This document shows, piece after piece, positions 5,509-7,362 of a DNA stretch of 7,362 bases. The position numbers were made by a program, and so were the translations under genes. The stretch's first letter is position 1. Every line of letters begins with the position of its first letter. The notes under the pieces were generated by a model that was not told where the DNA came from, did no database searches, and saw nothing but the letters and a program-made list of their open reading frames with translations. This stretch comes from an uncultured Acidobacteriota bacterium (GTDB taxonomy: Bacteria; Acidobacteriota; Thermoanaerobaculia; UBA5066): contig CALFNC010000105.1 in NCBI GenBank assembly GCA_937902605.1, positions 1 through 7,362 of the forward strand, read 5' to 3'.

Positions 5509-7116
5509 ATGCCACTCGAAGACTGGAAACGGTTCCGCGCCCTCTCGCTCGCTCTCCCCGAGCTCCCGCTCCTCGTCGACCTCTCGCGGACATGCCTCGA
5601 CCTGGATGCGTTCTCGTCGGACCCGCTGGTCGCCCAGGCCTTCCCCGCCGTCTTCCGGGATATGGAGGCGCTCGAGAAGGGGGCCATCGCGAATCCCGAC
5701 GAGAACCGCCGCGTCGGTCATTACTGGCTCCGGGCCCCGCACCTGGCGCCCGAGCCGGAGATCCGGACGGCCATCGAGGAGGCGCTGGCGAAGGTGAAAC
5801 GGTTCGCGGCCGGGGTCCGCGCGGGCCGGATCGTCCCTCCGTCGGGAGGGGCCTTCGAGAACCTCCTGGTGGTCGGGATCGGCGGCTCGGCGCTCGGACC
5901 GCAGCTCGTGGCCGACGCCCTGACCGGCCCGGGCGACCGAATGCGGCCATTCTTCTTCGACAACACCGACCCGGACGGCATGGCGCGCGAGATGGCGCGG
6001 ATCGGCGGGGCCATGAGCCTCGACAGGACCCTAACCGTCGTCGTCTCGAAATCGGGCGGGACGAAGGAGACGCGGAACGGCATGCTCGAAGCAGCCGCCG
6101 CTTATCGTGACCAGGGTCTGGCCTTCGCGGCGCACGCCGTGGCGATTACCCAGGACGGAAGCGAGCTCGACATCCTCGCCCGCCGCGAGGGGTGGATCGA
6201 GCGCTTCCCGATGTGGGACTGGGTCGGAGGGCGGACCTCCGAGCTCTCGGGGGTCGGCCTTCTTCCGGCGGCCCTCCAGGGGATCGACGTCGATGCGATG
6301 CTCGCCGGTGCCGCGGCATGCGACGCCCAGACCCGGGTCCCAGTCGTCTCCCAGAACCCCGCGGCTCTCCTGGCCTTGGCGTGGTACCGGGAAACCGGAG
6401 GCCGGGGGGCGAAGGACATGGTGGTCCTCCCATACAAGGACCGCCTTCTCCTCCTCTCCCGGTACCTTCAACAGCTCGTGATGGAGTCGCTCGGGAAGGA
6501 GAAGGACCTCTCTGGCCGGGTGGTCCATCAGGGGATCTCGGTCTACGGGAACAAGGGGTCGACCGACCAGCACGCATACGTCCAGCAGCTCCGGGAGGGG
6601 GTGCCGAACTTTTTCGTCACCTTCGTGGAGGTACTACAAGACCGCATCGATGGGCGGCCGTCCCTCGAGGTCGAGCCTGGGGTGACATCGGGGGACTTCC
6701 TCCACGGTTTCCTCCTCGGCACCCGGGACGCCCTCGGAGAGAAAGGGAGGAGCTCGATCACGCTGACGATCGACGGGGTCTCCCCCCGGTCAGTGGGCGT
6801 TCTGATCGCCCTGTTCGAGAGGACGGTGGGGCTCTATGCGTCGCTGGTGGGGATCAACGCCTATCACCAGCCCGGAGTAGAGGCCGGAAAGAAGGCGGCG
6901 AGTGCCGTGCTCTCGCTCCAGGGACGGATCGTCGACGACCTTCGCGGGAAGCCTGGAAGCTTCAGAACCGCGGAGGAGATCGTGTCGGCCCTAGGAGATG
7001 AATCGAGCGTCGAGACGGTCTTCCGGATCCTGGAGCACCTGGCGGCCAACCCCGGTCGGGGCATCGCACGGCGGCCGGGGCCGACCGCCTTCGACGCGCT
7101 CTACGGAGCTTCTTGA
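5509..7116 (+). CDS. pgi: Glucose-6-phosphate isomerase
   Basis: This cytosolic enzyme of 535 residues interconverts glucose-6-phosphate and fructose-6-phosphate in glycolysis and gluconeogenesis, and it connects central metabolism to nucleotide-sugar supply. It consists of two SIS domains. The first carries [12 protein letters not shown] (121-132) and the phosphate-binding [11 protein letters not shown] (178-188). [17 protein letters not shown] (240-256) follows. Catalytic residues are recognisable: Glu326 in MESLGKE, His355 in [15 protein letters not shown], and Lys461 in [17 protein letters not shown]. The N-terminal stretch [24 protein letters not shown] (52-75) is typical of the long bacterial PGI group also found in cyanobacteria. 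The gene appears complete and intact. It is divergent from ricT and is followed after 12 bp by the convergent PIN remnant. It seems to be a single-gene unit; nothing in its sequence ties it specifically to the glycan operon at the other end. Confidence 0.98.
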   Translation: MPLEDWKRFRALSLALPELPLLVDLSRTCLDLDAFSSDPLVAQAFPAVFRDMEALEKGAIANPDENRRVGHYWLRAPHLAPEPEIRTAIEEALAKVKRFAAGVRAGRIVPPSGGAFENLLVVGIGGSALGPQLVADALTGPGDRMRPFFFDNTDPDGMAREMARIGGAMSLDRTLTVVVSKSGGTKETRNGMLEAAAAYRDQGLAFAAHAVAITQDGSELDILARREGWIERFPMWDWVGGRTSELSGVGLLPAALQGIDVDAMLAGAAACDAQTRVPVVSQNPAALLALAWYRETGGRGAKDMVVLPYKDRLLLLSRYLQQLVMESLGKEKDLSGRVVHQGISVYGNKGSTDQHAYVQQLREGVPNFFVTFVEVLQDRIDGRPSLEVEPGVTSGDFLHGFLLGTRDALGEKGRSSITLTIDGVSPRSVGVLIALFERTVGLYASLVGINAYHQPGVEAGKKAASAVLSLQGRIVDDLRGKPGSFRTAEEIVSALGDESSVETVFRILEHLAANPGRGIARRPGPTAFDALYGAS

Positions 7117-7120
7117 GGAG

Positions 7121-7140
7121 GCGAAGGCTCAGCTTCGCTT
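7121..7140 (+). terminator. Possible weak hairpin terminator after pgi
   Basis: GCGAAG (7121-7126) and CTTCGC (7133-7138) form a perfect 6-bp stem with a 6-nt loop, starting 4 nt after the pgi stop and followed by only two T. The position suits a terminator, but the T-tract is minimal. The stem overlaps the stop codon of the opposing PIN fragment. Confidence 0.3.
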
Positions 7141-7317
7141 GAGGCTCTTGACCAGGGCGTCAGCGGTGACGTCAGAACGTCCGATGGGCTTTCTGGCTTG
7201 CGGCTCTACTGCTCGGCGAGAAACCAACTGGACGCGGGCATCCCGCCAAGCCCCCAGAATCCGCGCCGGTATCCCGCCGAAGAAGGCCCCCGACACGAAA
7301 ACGTTTGTGTCGAGGAT
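7129..7317 (-). pseudogene. PIN-domain toxin (VapC-like/COG1569) remnant, 5' end cut by insert boundary
   Basis: On the minus strand a frame is open from the last insert base (7317) to the TGA at 7131-7129, giving 62 residues. It begins ILDTNVFVSGAFFGGIPAR and continues ILGAWRDARVQLVS. This is the start of a PIN-domain ribonuclease, with the first catalytic Asp in LDTN. Only one to a few residues are missing at the N-terminus. PIN toxins of this group usually have about 130-150 residues. Here the expected SPEIL-type segment with its acidic residue is poorly matched (SRRAVEPQARKPIGRS), and the frame stops after TADALVKSLKRS, so the C-terminal half with the remaining metal-binding acidic residues is missing. 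It is therefore probably a decayed toxin of a toxin-antitoxin pair. Any antitoxin would lie beyond 7317. A genuine short gene or a sequencing error creating the stop is less likely. It converges on pgi. Confidence 0.65.
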
Positions 7318-7362
7318 AGATCGGAAGAGCGTCGTGTAGGGAAAGAGTGTAGATCTCGGTGG
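7318..7362 (-). other. Illumina sequencing adapter, inverted (artificial)
   Basis: These 45 bases are the exact reverse complement of the adapter at 1-46, lacking only its last base. They begin AGATCGGAAGAGCGTCGTG, the standard adapter read-through sequence. The biological insert ends at base 7317. A translated frame at 6998-7339 runs into this adapter and is not a gene. Confidence 0.99.

Noticed and set aside
5417..5950. Upstream extension of ricT to give a 432-residue protein
   Set aside because: The extra 178 residues are Arg/Ser/Pro-rich, lie mostly antisense to pgi and have no family similarity. MSCGTC at 5416 fits the RicT N-terminus.
5388..6110. 240-residue plus-strand frame overlapping ricT and pgi
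   Set aside because: It overlaps the pgi N-terminus in another frame and translates to Arg/Gly/Pro-rich sequence with no domain.
6192..7001. 269-residue plus-strand frame inside pgi
   Set aside because: It is a frame shadow of pgi, whose catalytic Glu, His and Lys are all intact in the correct frame.
6998..7339. 113-residue plus-strand frame at the right end
   Set aside because: It overlaps the pgi C-terminus in another frame and is completed only by reading into the adapter.
1..7362. Terminal inverted repeat suggesting a transposon, phage or linear plasmid
   Set aside because: The repeat is exactly the Illumina adapter sequence and so is artificial.

Overview
The window is a GC-rich bacterial DNA fragment bounded at both ends by the same Illumina sequencing adapter in opposite orientations (1-46 and 7318-7362). 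Only 47-7317 (7,271 bp) is biological. Matching adapters at the two ends of a 7.3 kb insert suggest one size-selected molecule, as in synthetic long-read libraries, which also explains why both outermost genes are cut. The N-terminally extended Hfq, its RicT/PSP1 neighbour and the GC-rich coding style point tentatively to an environmental Acidobacteriota-like organism. No marker gene settles the taxonomy.

Layout. (1) 47-2749, plus strand: the end of a surface-polysaccharide operon. It holds the C-terminal tail of a probable family 2 glycosyltransferase, a DUF1972-type GT4 glycosyltransferase overlapping it by 8 bp, and a membrane polyprenyl glycosylphosphotransferase of the WbaP/WcaJ type that starts the repeat unit on undecaprenyl phosphate. 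(2) 5416-2761, minus strand: a convergent three-gene run, ricT (PSP1 domain, Fe-S cysteines), hfq (Sm-like RNA chaperone with a long N-terminal extension) and an M20 metallopeptidase. Two genes in this run belong to RNA-metabolism families. (3) 5509-7116, plus strand: pgi, glucose-6-phosphate isomerase, divergent from ricT across a 92-bp intergenic region. (4) 7129-7317, minus strand: a short, partial and apparently degenerate PIN-domain toxin gene, cut by the end of the insert.

How the genes work together. The plus-strand genes of region 1 prime and extend a lipid-linked glycan. pgi supplies fructose-6-phosphate/glucose-6-phosphate interconversion, which can feed nucleotide-sugar synthesis, but it is a housekeeping gene and need not be linked to region 1. 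The ricT-hfq pairing may reflect post-transcriptional control.

No CRISPR array, insertion sequence, tRNA or rRNA was seen, and no stretch longer than 300 bp lacks a gene. I found no convincing new multi-gene system. The items most worth checking are the ricT-hfq pairing with the divergent Hfq, the PIN remnant, and the adapters.
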